Below, one piece after another: positions 54,016-61,616 of a stretch of 62,176 nt of DNA; position 1 is the stretch's first letter, and each line of letters begins with the position of its first letter. The notes under the pieces were generated by a model. The model was not told the DNA's origin. It searched no databases and saw only the letters and a list, made by a program, of their open reading frames with translations. The position numbers and the translations under genes were made by a program. Origin of the DNA: Saprospiraceae bacterium (GTDB taxonomy: Bacteria; Bacteroidota; Bacteroidia; Chitinophagales; Saprospiraceae); NCBI GenBank assembly GCA_020437105.1, contig JAGQWR010000031.1:1-62176 (forward strand), written 5' to 3'.

Positions 54016-54393
54016 TCAGACCGGGGCAGTATAGGATGCCCAGGCTACATGCGATTCTCCCAGGGTGATCTCCAATTCGCCTTTAAACTGATCCTGTATG
54101 CGTACAGCCAGACGACCGTGAATATGAGCTGCCAAAAACTCTGTAGTCGTTAACTTACCTGCAAATTCCGGCAAATCGTCGAGGTTCTTATAATTGAGTG
54201 GTTGGAGCACCTCCTCCAGCATACGGCTCGCCAGGTCAATATCTATGACAATATTATTTGCATCTAACTGCGCGCCTTTAAAACTGGCATCTACCACATA
54301 GGTCGCGCCATGTAAGCCTTGTGCCGGCCCAAATGCCGGGCTTGGAAGGGAATGGGCGATGAGCATGTGCTTTCGAATACGAACCGTGTACAT
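54016..54393 (-). CDS. Divergent 6-pyruvoyl-tetrahydropterin-synthase-like protein
   Basis: A 125-residue T-fold protein of the PTPS/QueD family. The conserved order is visible: MLIAHSLP (H14), LHGATYVVDASF (H28), the DLASRMLEEVL helix, TTTEFLAAHI and the closing LGESHVAWASY. However the family's catalytic Cys four positions before the HGH motif is A24, and the second His of HGH is A30. The normal QueD or PTPS reaction is therefore doubtful. The start at 54393 is used; an upstream ATG at 54480 overlaps the dehydrogenase gene. It follows that gene by ten bases. Confidence 0.82.
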   Translation of the reverse strand: MYTVRIRKHMLIAHSLPSPAFGPAQGLHGATYVVDASFKGAQLDANNIVIDIDLASRMLEEVLQPLNYKNLDDLPEFAGKLTTTEFLAAHIHGRLAVRIQDQFKGELEITLGESHVAWASYTAPV

Positions 54394-54403
54394 AGGGTGA
54401 TTT

Positions 54404-55390
54404 TTATTTATTAAACCAAATAACCGGAGCAACCGGAACCGGCTTTCCGTTGCGTAATTGGTCAAAATGTGCGTTAACATTTGCCATGATCAAAGGTGTT
54501 AAGAGTTGATCATACCAGGTATCAGCCAGCAATTTAAATACGGTTTCTTTCCGCCGCTGAAAATCCCATCGACTTTGATGGTCTGCCGGAATACTGCTCA
54601 CCTGAGAGCTAATGAGTTGTTTGCGTTGAAAATGAAAACTACTGCCCAGTTTCAGATTGACCGCGTTATCCCCAAACCAACTGAGTTCGATCACCTTACC
54701 TTCGCTGCCGATTTTATCGATTGCCAGTTGGAGTCCGGCAGCTGTGCCACTGCAGTGGAATGCCAGGTCAAAATCAGCATCCGCATTCGCGGAAAGCGAA
54801 AAACCCAGGATCTGCACCTGAGCTGCCCGAATCGGATTGGGCTCTGCTATCCGAAGATCTACACCCGGAATACCTTGAATGAGTCGCGCCAACAGGAGTC
54901 CGATTAAACCGGCACCCACCAGGAGCACCCGGTCACCTGCTGAAATTTTACTATCCCAAATGGCATTCAGAGCCGTTTCCATATTAGAGGCCAGCGTTGC
55001 CCTGTCTGAAGGAACATTATCCGGGATTCGGAAACAATCGGAGGGATCAACCGGGCAGAGGGATTGGTGTGGATGCAGAAGATGCACCCGTTGTCCATGC
55101 CGGGGATGTGTCGGCTCCTCCAGGACTCCCACCAGTGAATAGCCGTATTTTACGGGAAACTCAAAACGACCTGACATATAAGGCACGCGCATGGTATCAT
55201 AGGCTGCATCAGGTACTTTTCCGGTTGAAACCGTTTTTTCAGTACCATTGCTGATCAAGCTATGACTTGCCCGGAGGCGCATAAATCCTTCCGGTATGGA
55301 GTTAACTAACTGCTCCTGCCAGACTGTTTCTGTCGGAGAAAGATGCCACAGGGCCTTTGATATGTCTGTTGCGTTCCTGATATGAAGAAT
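54404..55390 (-). CDS. MDR (zinc-type alcohol dehydrogenase-like) oxidoreductase
   Basis: A medium-chain dehydrogenase. The catalytic-domain segment RASHSLISNGTE and VKYGYSLVGV lead to HLLHPHQ, and the Rossmann motif VLLVGAGLIGLLLARLI binds NAD(P). The first ATG (55282) cuts the protein short. The same frame is open upstream and continues with family-like sequence (SKALWHLSPTETVWQ) to a stop overlapping the previous gene. The only possible starts there are ATT (55388-55390), ATA (55361-55363) or CTG, so a rare start codon or a mutated ATG is implied. I chose ATT, four bases after the previous stop. The catalytic-zinc Cys of classical ADHs is not evident. Confidence 0.8.
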   Translation of the reverse strand: MLHIRNATDISKALWHLSPTETVWQEQLVNSIPEGFMRLRASHSLISNGTEKTVSTGKVPDAAYDTMRVPYMSGRFEFPVKYGYSLVGVLEEPTHPRHGQRVHLLHPHQSLCPVDPSDCFRIPDNVPSDRATLASNMETALNAIWDSKISAGDRVLLVGAGLIGLLLARLIQGIPGVDLRIAEPNPIRAAQVQILGFSLSANADADFDLAFHCSGTAAGLQLAIDKIGSEGKVIELSWFGDNAVNLKLGSSFHFQRKQLISSQVSSIPADHQSRWDFQRRKETVFKLLADTWYDQLLTPLIMANVNAHFDQLRNGKPVPVAPVIWFNK

Positions 55391-55394
55391 AAAA

Positions 55395-56327
55395 CTAGCT
55401 TATTAATCCGGTAAACATCATCCCATCTCCCATGGGTTGAAATCGGTGGAATTTGAATTCCACAGCCTGGTCCACTGATTGGATGTGTGGCAGTTTTATC
55501 CCCGACTTGCCCGACCCAAAAATAAGGGGTGCCAGGTGTAACTGTACGATATCCAGTACCTGATCATCCAAAAGGCTGCTTGTTGTTTTGGAACCACCTT
55601 CCACTAAAACCGAGTGGATTCCATGTTGGAAAAGTTTTTCCAGGATTTCCTTTCCGGGAATGCGTCCGGTGTCCTGCTGCAAACACAGACAAATGGTATA
55701 TTCATCATCCGGTAAAAATTCGGGACTGATCCGCATAATTTTTTCCGGGCTTGCAGCGATTAGGCTACTGAGGTCAACCGCCTGGGTGCCCAGTATTATC
55801 CGTTGTGGGTTCGGGCCACTTACCTTCCGGACTGTCAGACTGGGTTTGTCTTGCCGAACGGTATTATTTCCGACCAGGATGGCATCACACAAGGCTCTCA
55901 GGCGGTGTGCGTGCCGAAGGTTTTCGGCATTACCGATCCACTTACTATCCCCACAAAAGGTGGCAATTTTTCCGTCGAGTGATTGGGCAAAATGGGAAAT
56001 GGCGATCGTTCTTTTTCGTCGGCGTGCCTCGTAAGCCAGCAGGGCGATGGGCAGGTATGTTTGCAACTGGATCAACAGTTGGTCTTCCAGGCTATTTTGG
56101 TAAAGAGGTTTTAATTCCAGCAGGTTTTCCAGCATCAGGCTGGGGAAGCCTGTTTGAGGCGGTGCCTGATTGATCCCGATCAACACCTGAAATTCTTCCG
56201 GAAGCATTTCATCAAATCCGACCAGGGGAGCGCTAAGAGACAAGCTAATGTATTCGGGAATTTTGATCTTTGGGTTTCTCGCCCGGGCGGCGATGAAACA
56301 GATGTTCTGCCATAGTTGTTCCTGCAT
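55395..56327 (-). CDS. RibD-type reductase domain protein
   Basis: Residues 105-310 are a RibD_C/dihydrofolate-reductase-like domain: AISHFAQSLDGKIAT, DAILVGNNTVRQDKPSLTVR, SVLVEGGSKTTSSLL and QLHLAPLIFG are the riboflavin-pathway reductase signatures. The N-terminal 100 residues are helical and unlike the zinc deaminase of bifunctional RibD, whose HAE/PCxxxxPPC motifs are absent. It could reduce the ribosylamino-pyrimidine made by the adjacent GTP cyclohydrolase II product, as archaeal and fungal Rib7-type enzymes do. It starts two bases after the ribA stop. Confidence 0.85.
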   Translation of the reverse strand: MQEQLWQNICFIAARARNPKIKIPEYISLSLSAPLVGFDEMLPEEFQVLIGINQAPPQTGFPSLMLENLLELKPLYQNSLEDQLLIQLQTYLPIALLAYEARRRKRTIAISHFAQSLDGKIATFCGDSKWIGNAENLRHAHRLRALCDAILVGNNTVRQDKPSLTVRKVSGPNPQRIILGTQAVDLSSLIAASPEKIMRISPEFLPDDEYTICLCLQQDTGRIPGKEILEKLFQHGIHSVLVEGGSKTTSSLLDDQVLDIVQLHLAPLIFGSGKSGIKLPHIQSVDQAVEFKFHRFQPMGDGMMFTGLIS

Positions 56328-56329
56328 AA

Positions 56330-56965
56330 TTAATCCAGGATGTGCCCCATAAATTTTTTCTTGGCGTCGAGGTAATTACGGTTTTCATTTTTTGCCGTAA
56401 TCACGAGTGGAATTCGACTGACCACTTCCACTGCTGAATCTTCCACTGCGTGGATTTTGTCCGGGTTATTGGTCATCAAATTGATTTTCTCAATACCCAG
56501 ATCCTCCATAATTTCTATAGCCAGTCCATAGGCACGGGAATCGACTTCGAATCCAAGATGTGTATTTGCGTCCAGGGTATTCATACCCTGATCCTGTAGG
56601 TTGTAAGCTTTGAGTTTATTGATCAGGCCAATTCCGCGGCCTTCCTGGCGCAGGTAAATAACTACACCGCCTTTTTCGGCTGCTAATTGCATGGCAGCTT
56701 CCAACTGTTCCCCACAATCACAGCGGTGGGAGCCAAACAAATCGCCAGTCATACATTCACTGTGAATGCGCAGATAAACCGCTTGCGTAGGATCAAAATC
56801 TTTATGTACCAAAGCCAAATGGGGCATTTGCTCATCCGGGGTTTCGGCATAGGCTACCAGTAGGAATTCGCCCCAGGGAGTTGGAATCATTGCCTGCGCC
56901 TGTCGGATCATCTCCGTTGAGTTGGATTTTGAATTTCTGACAATAGCTGGATTAATATTAGTCAT
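56330..56965 (-). CDS. ribA: GTP cyclohydrolase II
   Basis: Opens the imidazole ring of GTP to give 2,5-diamino-6-ribosylamino-pyrimidinone 5'-phosphate, formate and pyrophosphate. The zinc-binding motif GDLFGSHRCDCGEQL, preceded by SECMT (three Cys ligands), and the catalytic YLRQEGRGIGL are intact; LMTNNPDKI completes the GTP site. The start at 56965 (MTNINPAIV) is preferred to an ATG eight codons upstream. There is no DHBP synthase (RibB) fusion. It sits in a cluster that is not a standard riboflavin operon, since lumazine and riboflavin synthase genes are absent. Confidence 0.95.
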   Translation of the reverse strand: MTNINPAIVRNSKSNSTEMIRQAQAMIPTPWGEFLLVAYAETPDEQMPHLALVHKDFDPTQAVYLRIHSECMTGDLFGSHRCDCGEQLEAAMQLAAEKGGVVIYLRQEGRGIGLINKLKAYNLQDQGMNTLDANTHLGFEVDSRAYGLAIEIMEDLGIEKINLMTNNPDKIHAVEDSAVEVVSRIPLVITAKNENRNYLDAKKKFMGHILD

Positions 56966-57012
56966 GTAGATTATCCTTCGATCGTACAATGTCTGATTGA
57001 CGTAAAAGTAAA

Positions 57013-57783
57013 CTAATTTAAGGGAGCCAAAGTTTGAAGGCGGGCGTAAATATCTCCTGAAAATCGCTCATTTTGTCGAATGAGGAGCTTTTCCATCAAT
57101 TTTTCCGGCGGAAGCCAATCTTGTTCCTGAAAACGGTGTTGCTCGCGGATGGACCAATTAAAGGAATAATCTCCGATTTCCAGGAGTCTGCTAAGGCACA
57201 ATTTTGTACGTTCCGGGCTATAGATAAAGAATTCGAACGACAAACAGGGCAAGGCTTGTTGGAGTCCTTGTAGCACTTCCAATTCAAATCCTTCCACATC
57301 TATTTTCGAGAAATCGGGCACTCCGAACTTCTCAATTAACTGTTCGATTGTCCATACTGGTACCCGGATGGAGGCATCCCAATTTGATTTGAACCGGGCT
57401 GAAGCGTTTAGTTCATTGCGCCAATCAGAATCAGCCAGGGTACTTACGGTAGGTGTAGCATTCGACAGAAAAAAATCTGCCTGGCCTCTGCTTGCTCCCA
57501 GTGCTACCGGAAAGATTTCCACCATAGGGTCCGCTCCAAATTTTTTATTCAGGTATTCCACGCAGCTTGGTTGGGGTTCGACAGCGATCACATGGGCACT
57601 CAGGCTTCGGAAAACGGGTATTCGGTTTCCGAGGTGTGCTCCGATGTCGAAGCAAAGAGAGCCAGCCGGTATAAACTGTCTATAAAACCGAATCATCCGG
57701 GCTTTATTAAACGGTTTTGCATAATAGATTAGCCAGGATCGAAATAGGCCGAAGCGTTGTCGAATGGATTGGATGCCCTTCAT
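57013..57783 (-). CDS. FkbM family SAM-dependent methyltransferase
   Basis: A 256-residue class I methyltransferase. SAM motif I is CFDIGAHLGNRIPVF (about 44-58), then HVIAVEPQPSCVEYL as motif II, and SKIDVEGFELEVLQGL is the FkbM signature. FkbM enzymes methylate hydroxyl groups on sugars, nucleotides or polyketides. It lies 47 bases upstream of ribA on the same strand and is probably the first gene of the pteridine-type operon, offering an O-methylation step. Substrate is unknown. Confidence 0.85.
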   Translation of the reverse strand: MKGIQSIRQRFGLFRSWLIYYAKPFNKARMIRFYRQFIPAGSLCFDIGAHLGNRIPVFRSLSAHVIAVEPQPSCVEYLNKKFGADPMVEIFPVALGASRGQADFFLSNATPTVSTLADSDWRNELNASARFKSNWDASIRVPVWTIEQLIEKFGVPDFSKIDVEGFELEVLQGLQQALPCLSFEFFIYSPERTKLCLSRLLEIGDYSFNWSIREQHRFQEQDWLPPEKLMEKLLIRQNERFSGDIYARLQTLAPLN

Positions 57784-57837
57784 GTCGGAAAGATCGGGAA
57801 AAAGGATGGATTAGTATGAGTAGGTTCGAATAACAAG

Positions 57838-58500
57838 AAAAGGGATTAAGAGCCGAAGCACATTAATCCCTTTCTCTGTGGATTGGAGGCTTACGCCTGC
57901 ATTTCCACAAAATCAAGCTTGATGACAGTCAGGTTTCTTCTTGCGAAGTCCGGACTGTTTTCGATCCCACTTTTCAGTCAGTTTGGACGAATCGGTTTTT
58001 AGGCCTTTGATCCATGCTGTCTGTCAAGGTTGTTTTTGCCCGTACATCCTGGAGAACGTTTAGCAAAAACCAGATCGTTTTGGTCTTGGAACCAGCTGCC
58101 AACCAATTGATTGGCAGAGGTCCTTGACCGAACTGATCACCCAACAGGCGGAATAAATTCCGATTCAGACGAATCTGAAAGTCATGCTATAAAAGCATGC
58201 CTCTTACCTGGTGCCGGATAAATCCAGTGAAGCATCCTTTCCAGGGCCAGGAGCATTTTGTTAAGTCGGCTTTTGCCAACAAACCGAAGTTTACTGGTGT
58301 ATGCGTCCTATCACGAACTCCGTGGCTGGTGTGATCAGGGTTCCTGTTGTGATCCAAATTGAACCGCAGACAGGTAAGTAGTACGCCATATAGGAAGTGC
58401 GGTGGGTGCAGGCCGAACTACAGACGTAATTCGTCCTGCGGTAACACAGTCGAAGCGAACTTCGGCCTATTCTCCTGCCCAACCGCAGATTAAAGGGAGG
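57838..58500 (-). ncRNA. Candidate large structured RNA (about 660 nt)
   Basis: A gene-free stretch with many perfect hairpins. In minus-strand sense four have UUCG loops: CGAAG/CUUCG at 58451-58464, AAAC/GUUU at 58281-58292, UUCAGA/UCUGAA at 58164-58179, and the terminator at 57839-57873. Others are CUGCGGU/ACCGCAG (58436-58442 with 58482-58488), CGGAA/UUCCG (58149-58162), GCAUGC/GCAUG (58182-58200), CUGCCAA/UUGGCAG (58096-58117) and GACG/CGUC (58423-58435). The consistent loop orientation points to a minus-strand transcript ending at the AAGGGATTAA/TTAATCCCTTT terminator. RNase P, tmRNA, 6S and SRP signatures were looked for by eye and not found. Small frames inside look accidental. Confidence 0.5.
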
Positions 58501-58540
58501 AAAATAAATTCCTTCTTCATCACCAGTCGGCGACTATCTT

Positions 58541-58790
58541 AATATTGTGATAATTAAATTTCAAAAAATTAAAAACCAACATTATGGCTTTTTTCAATAT
58601 TTAATCTTGCTTAACACTTCAAATTTAGAAGATAAATCAATCTGCTCCAAGTTTAATTTTCAACAAAATATCCACAGTACTTATGCACATTTGTTAATTA
58701 ATTGTACAACAATCGATTGTATCGAAAAAAGTGGAGTACAACAAAAAAGCTGGTACATACTTATCCACAAGTACATACCAGCTTTTGCTG
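58541..58790. other. AT-rich region with DnaA boxes, possible oriC
   Basis: A gene-free AT-rich stretch (58541-58660 is mostly A/T) is followed by ATATCCACA (58668-58676, one mismatch), TTATGCACA (58681-58689) and TTATCCACA (58761-58769). The last two match the TTATNCACA DnaA-box consensus exactly. A TTAATTAATTGTACAACAATCGATTGT segment with small palindromes lies between. The combination resembles a bacterial origin. Genes to the right are mainly on the plus strand and those just to the left on the minus strand, as expected at an origin, but the evidence is modest. Confidence 0.35.
58746..58788 (-). terminator. Terminator hairpin containing a DnaA-box loop
   Basis: AAAGCTGGTACATACTT pairs with AAGTACATACCAGCTTT apart from two central mismatches. 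On the minus strand it is followed by T6, so it ends the gene at 58810-59319. The loop contains TTATCCACA. Confidence 0.7.
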
Positions 58791-58809
58791 TAAGGCGTCA
58801 GTAAAAACC

Positions 58810-59319
58810 TTAGTTTCCTTCTCCTTTCATTTGTTGGTAATGGCTTGGAAAGGCTACACTGGTATAATTAAAGTAGCGATTCGTGGTCGTCATAGGCACC
58901 TTATACAGATTAATAAAGCTGGATAAAAATGCAGTAAACTCGTCCAGATCTACATTTCGGGATTGTGGCTTCAGGTGGAATGCGATGTGGTCAACAGAAC
59001 CATCCGAATCGAAAAAGACATGAAACCAGGCTCTGATTCCATTGATATCATAATCAATCGTAGTAGCATAGGCTTCCAATTCTTCCACCATGCTCATCCA
59101 TACATTAAAGGCTTTATCCATATCCAGGTCACAGACCTGAAGGAGTGATTGTTCGTATGAGATCAACAATTCTTCATATTGTGCCTCATGATCCCCCAGA
59201 ACAAATACCTTTGGCAGGTCATCTTGTGCTAGTGGATTACTGGTAAAAGATTGCGCTTGAAGTGAATTAAGCGCTAAAAAGAGAATGCTGGTAGAAAAAA
59301 TCAAGCGAATGCCGTACAT
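58810..59319 (-). CDS. Hypothetical exported protein
   Basis: A protein of about 169 residues with a signal peptide (MYGIRLIFSTSILFLALNSLQAQ). The start at 59319 is preferred to the one six codons upstream, which overlaps the divergent frame. The mature part is acidic and helical at first (EAQYEELLISYEQSLLQVC), then has strands around ARAWFHVFFDSDG-like and IAFHLKPQSRN, ending with a repeated aromatic pattern. Similar small exported proteins occur in Bacteroidota without known function. It lies next to the possible origin and the structured RNA. Confidence 0.7.
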   Translation of the reverse strand: MYGIRLIFSTSILFLALNSLQAQSFTSNPLAQDDLPKVFVLGDHEAQYEELLISYEQSLLQVCDLDMDKAFNVWMSMVEELEAYATTIDYDINGIRAWFHVFFDSDGSVDHIAFHLKPQSRNVDLDEFTAFLSSFINLYKVPMTTTNRYFNYTSVAFPSHYQQMKGEGN

Positions 59320-59405
59320 TATTTCAAATTTTGTCAAAAATAATAAAACTCCGTAAGAGCCGGTTTGTCAAATACAATTTTAGACGGCTATGGAGCATAA
59401 TAATT

Positions 59406-60002
59406 ATGGGAATTGATATCTTATTCGTCATTTTCGGAGGAGCTGGATTCTACTTTGGGTACACCCGTGGTATCATCCGTTCCATCTTTAACGTATTAGG
59501 CATCATCCTTGGTTTGGTTGCAACCTTCAAATTTACCCCTTCCGTCACCAGGGTTTTGGAAGATACATTTAATTCCAATAGTCCGATGATGTTTTTAGCG
59601 GCAGCGGCTCTGGTGGCTGCGATTGTGTTTTTTACGCTGCGTTTTGTTTCTAAAACGATCGAAAACGTTTTAGAGTCTGTGAGTTTAAATTTCCTTAACC
59701 AACTTGCTGGCGGAGTATTAACATCTGCCATCACCATTTTGATTTTAAGCTTCCTGGTAATGTTTGCAGATCGTTCCAGGATGTTGGATCCGGACACCAA
59801 GGTGCAATCAATGACCTACCAGGTGGTAGAAGATTTTCCCGGGTACTTTTTCACTGTTTTCAAGGTAATTAAACCGGTATTTCTGGACTTTTGGGATGCG
59901 ACGGTCGATTTTCTGGATCGGGTTGATGACATGGACATAGAACGAACAGAAAACGCGCCTAATATATTTGATTACGATGAAATCCAGGAAGACCCCAACT
60001 AA
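59406..60002 (+). CDS. cvpA: CvpA family membrane protein
   Basis: A 198-residue inner-membrane protein with four or five helices. GIDILFVIFGGAGFYFGYTRG at the start and NQLAGGVLTSAITILILSFL later are the CvpA signatures. CvpA proteins are linked to colicin V production, purF expression and envelope stress. The start at 59406 is chosen, since the family begins at this helix; an upstream start adds 25 basic residues. Its last 26 bases overlap the start of the pabA-like gene, implying translational coupling. Confidence 0.88.
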   Translation: MGIDILFVIFGGAGFYFGYTRGIIRSIFNVLGIILGLVATFKFTPSVTRVLEDTFNSNSPMMFLAAAALVAAIVFFTLRFVSKTIENVLESVSLNFLNQLAGGVLTSAITILILSFLVMFADRSRMLDPDTKVQSMTYQVVEDFPGYFFTVFKVIKPVFLDFWDATVDFLDRVDDMDIERTENAPNIFDYDEIQEDPN

Positions 60003-60567
60003 GCATCTGCTGCTTCTGGACAACTACGATTCCTTTACTTATAATTTGTACGACTACCTGTTGCAATTAGGAGCAACCTGTACAGTGGTGCGGCATGATG
60101 CCTGGCCTATTTCCCAATTTTTGGAAGCCAACTTTGATGGCATGGTGCTTTCTCCAGGGCCGAAGGCACCGAATGATGCAGGTAATCTGATGGAGGTCCT
60201 CCAAACATTTCAATCGCGCCTGCCTATACTGGGCATTTGCCTCGGGCACCAGGCCATTGGGCAGTTATTTGGGGCACAATTGGTACGTGCACCTGAACCG
60301 GTACATGGAAAAACGTCACTGGTATATCACCGTGGACATCCCTTGTTTGAAGGAATATCTTCTCCCTTTGAGGTGATGCGTTACCATTCATTGATTCTTC
60401 AAAATTTCTCTGATACTCCAATCCGGGAGATTGCCCATACCGCTGATGGGATTAGCATGGCTATTGCCCACCGGGAACTGCCCTTATGGGGTGTTCAGTT
60501 TCATCCTGAATCTATTGGTACTCCACAAGGATTACGCATCCTTCAAAACTGGCTTTTACAGGTCTGA
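59977..60567 (+). CDS. pabA: Anthranilate/aminodeoxychorismate synthase glutaminase subunit
   Basis: A class I glutamine amidotransferase that supplies ammonia to chorismate amination, in either folate (PabA) or tryptophan (TrpG) synthesis. The catalytic Cys lies in LGICLGHQAIG and the His-Glu pair in VQFHPESIGTPQG. NYDSFTYNLYDYL at the N-terminus is typical. Without trpE/trpD nearby, the PabA role is more likely, but this is not certain; many bacteria use one protein for both. It overlaps the cvpA 3' end by 26 bases and is followed by the YhhN gene. Confidence 0.9.
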   Translation: MKSRKTPTKHLLLLDNYDSFTYNLYDYLLQLGATCTVVRHDAWPISQFLEANFDGMVLSPGPKAPNDAGNLMEVLQTFQSRLPILGICLGHQAIGQLFGAQLVRAPEPVHGKTSLVYHRGHPLFEGISSPFEVMRYHSLILQNFSDTPIREIAHTADGISMAIAHRELPLWGVQFHPESIGTPQGLRILQNWLLQV

Positions 60568-60590
60568 TTCCTATCTTGGCAAGAAAGAAC

Positions 60591-61262
60591 ATGCCAAAGA
60601 AACCTGCTGCTATCTTATTCTGGATTGTATCCATCATACATTTATTGGCCATCCTGTTGTCGATTGACAGTTTGCGGTATTTGAGCAAACCACTGATCAT
60701 GCTCAGTTTAGGTCTTTTTTATGTATTGGAAAGCAGGGAACAAAGTCCCTCCTTTCGACTACTGGTCGGATTTGCCATTCTGTTTTCCCTGGCCGGAGAT
60801 CTGTTTCTATTAGCGCTGGAGTTTCCTGATAATCCGGTCTATTTGTTCCTGCTCGGGTTGGGTAGTTTTCTTTTTGCCCACATCTTTTACTTATTGGCTT
60901 TTCGAAAGCTCGGCGGGAAGTTTTTGAACAGGAAACCGGGTTGGTTTATTCCTGTTCTGACCTATCTATTCTTTTTTCTGCTGTTTTTATGGCCTGATTT
61001 GCCTTTGGATCTAAAAATTCCGGTATCGGTTTATGGCTTAACGATCTGTTTAATGGCTTTATCGGCCATCCACTTTTCAGCAGGGCAGCCTGCAGCTGTA
61101 AGGAGGTCGCTCATCCTTGGGGCGGGTTTATTTATTCTGTCTGACAGTCTGATTGCAATCGGAAAATTCAGCCTATTCCAAAATTTTTCATTTGGAATCA
61201 TGTTGACCTACATTCTGGCTCAATGGTTGATTATCAACGGGTTGCGTAAAACGACCTATTGA
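60591..61262 (+). CDS. YhhN family lysoplasmalogenase-like membrane protein
   Basis: A polytopic protein of about 223 residues and eight membrane segments. Family motifs are visible: SKPLIMLSL, SLAGDLFLL, GLGSFLFAHIFYLLAF and GAGLFILSDSLIAIGKF. The family includes lysoplasmalogenase (TMEM86-type), which hydrolyses the vinyl-ether bond of lysoplasmalogens; activity here is inferred. The ATG at 60591 is preferred to a TTG five codons earlier. It lies 23 bases after the pabA-like gene in the same direction, so co-transcription is likely. Confidence 0.88.
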   Translation: MPKKPAAILFWIVSIIHLLAILLSIDSLRYLSKPLIMLSLGLFYVLESREQSPSFRLLVGFAILFSLAGDLFLLALEFPDNPVYLFLLGLGSFLFAHIFYLLAFRKLGGKFLNRKPGWFIPVLTYLFFFLLFLWPDLPLDLKIPVSVYGLTICLMALSAIHFSAGQPAAVRRSLILGAGLFILSDSLIAIGKFSLFQNFSFGIMLTYILAQWLIINGLRKTTY

Positions 61263-61354
61263 GGTTAACTGTTTACGCTTGGTTGAAAGTATTTTAACCT
61301 GTATTTACTAGGTCCCAAATTTGGCCATAAATATAATACTCGGAGTAATACGCC

Positions 61355-61481
61355 ATTCTTGCTCCAGCGGAGCAATTTCAAATTACAGCTTTTTTTAAGC
61401 TCCGTAGGAGCGGCATCTTTGTATTTCGGGTGCCTTGTTTCGGCTTTTTGCTACAAAGATTTATCTCCTACGGAGATGGTT
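61355..61481. repeat. REP-like hairpins
   Basis: TTGCTCCAGCGGAGCAA (61359-61375), GCTCCGTAGGAGC (61402-61414) with ATCTTTGTA, and CTACAAAGATTTATCTCCTACGGAGAT (61451-61477, 20-base palindromic core) repeat the elements at 1-24 and 1618-1700. The 350-base gap holds no intact gene. Confidence 0.6.
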
Positions 61482-61486
61482 TTTTA

Positions 61487-61580
61487 TTACTGCTTTACAA
61501 ATTTCTCCGAAAATACAACACCTCCATCAGTCCGACTGGAAACAACATAAATTGATTTGTTGTTGGGTTCGGGGTAAACA
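61487..61580 (-). pseudogene. Remnant of a T9SS sorting domain gene
   Basis: Minus-strand reading gives IYVVSSRTDGGVVFSEKFVKQ and a stop, nearly identical to the C-terminus of the protein at 44-1567. It is preceded, after a frame break, by FTPNPTTNQ, its PNPTTNQ motif. About 50 codons between them are missing. The matching flanking hairpins show that the duplication included the gene's 3' end and its downstream element. Confidence 0.75.
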
Positions 61581-61616
61581 TGTACGATTGAGGTTAAAAA
61601 ATAAAAGCAGGTGGTA

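Noticed and set aside
58291..58482. 63-residue minus-strand frame and other small frames within the structured RNA region
   Set aside because: They break frame repeatedly, lack similarity to any family and overlap hairpins; frames of this length are expected by chance.
57838..58500. RNase P RNA, tmRNA, 6S or SRP RNA
   Set aside because: Neither strand shows the RNase P GAGGAAAGTCC block, a tmRNA tag frame ending in Ala-Ala, tRNA-like ends or the SRP tetraloop context. This is a reading by eye and does not replace an Infernal search.
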